DNA from: an uncultured Collinsella sp.
GTDB lineage: Bacteria; Actinomycetota; Coriobacteriia; Coriobacteriales; Coriobacteriaceae
Direction of reading: 5' to 3'
DNA: 6,186 nt
NCBI GenBank assembly: GCA_958418185.1
Contig: CATZEP010000082.1
Coordinates: forward strand, 1 to 6,186
Part shown: one piece after another, positions 6,089 to 6,186 of the stretch
Layout: the number at the start of each line of letters is the position of its first letter
Position numbering within the stretch: position 1 is the first letter of the stretch
Notes under the pieces: model-generated
Told to the model about the DNA's origin: nothing
Databases searched by the model: none
What the model saw: the letters and a program-made list of their open reading frames with translations, nothing else
Position numbers and translations under genes: made by a program

Positions 6089-6186
6089 GCATGCGGGACG
6101 GCCTCGCGCTGGGGCCTGCTCCGGGCGGGTTGCCTTGCTCCGGGAAGTGGGCTTCGCGAACTTCCCGGAGCAAGGCAACCCGCCCG
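6089..6186 (+). repeat. Long hairpin repeat, copy 3, cut by the window end
   Basis: Arms 6122-6148 and 6160-6186 pair perfectly over 27 bp around the loop GGGCTTCGCGA (6149-6159), identical to copy 1. Three more bases of the 5' arm (6119-6121) would continue the stem past the window end. The box 6089-6129 matches copy 1 at 39 of 41 positions. The middle arm (TTGCCTTGCTCCGG) differs from copies 1 and 2 in sequence and is one base longer than copy 1, yet stays fully complementary. It starts at the base after the stop codon of the transporter pseudogene. Confidence 0.9.

Noticed and set aside
5010..6186. Hairpin repeats as a CRISPR array or phage attachment sites
   Set aside because: Copies are far apart with genes between them, differ in their arms and orientation, and no cas, integrase or tRNA gene is present.

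Overview
The window reads as a chromosomal segment from a high-GC Gram-positive bacterium. A Coriobacteriia member close to Collinsella is my best guess. The phosphoketolase closely resembles what I recall of the bifidobacterial enzyme, down to its C-terminal AGDNE, while the codon use and the GC-rich intergenic hairpins look coriobacterial. The organism call is an inference from memory, not a search result.

Layout, left to right. Positions 1-103 are an intergenic end with a nested inverted repeat. 104-1066 (minus) is murB for peptidoglycan precursor synthesis. 1067-1249 is a divergent promoter region. 1250-2278 (plus) is a LacI/GalR-family regulator. 2279-2481 is an AT-rich control region with two near-identical CG-centred operators 21 bp apart, a -10 element, and a 9-codon leader ORF that overlaps the next start codon. 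2482-5010 (plus) is a complete phosphoketolase gene (xfp). 5011-5324 is intergenic and carries two long hairpins of one repeat family in opposite orientations. 5325-6088 (plus) is an AEC-family (auxin efflux carrier type) transporter gene broken by an internal out-of-frame deletion. 6089-6186 is a third copy of the hairpin repeat, cut by the window edge.

How the parts fit. The LacI-family protein probably represses the adjacent xfp gene through the two operators around the xfp promoter. This would tie a sugar or sugar-phosphate signal to phosphoketolase, which makes acetyl phosphate (hence ATP and acetate) from fructose-6-P or xylulose-5-P. The leader ORF covers the xfp ribosome binding site and may add translational coupling. 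murB looks like an unrelated divergent neighbour. The transporter looks like a decaying gene flanked by hairpin repeats.

Most worth a second look: (a) a family of long perfect hairpins whose 11-nt loop is constant and whose arms differ between copies yet still match exactly; (b) the double operator and leader ORF in front of xfp; (c) a short run of unusual residues in the phosphoketolase where the thiamine/Mg2+ site is expected.
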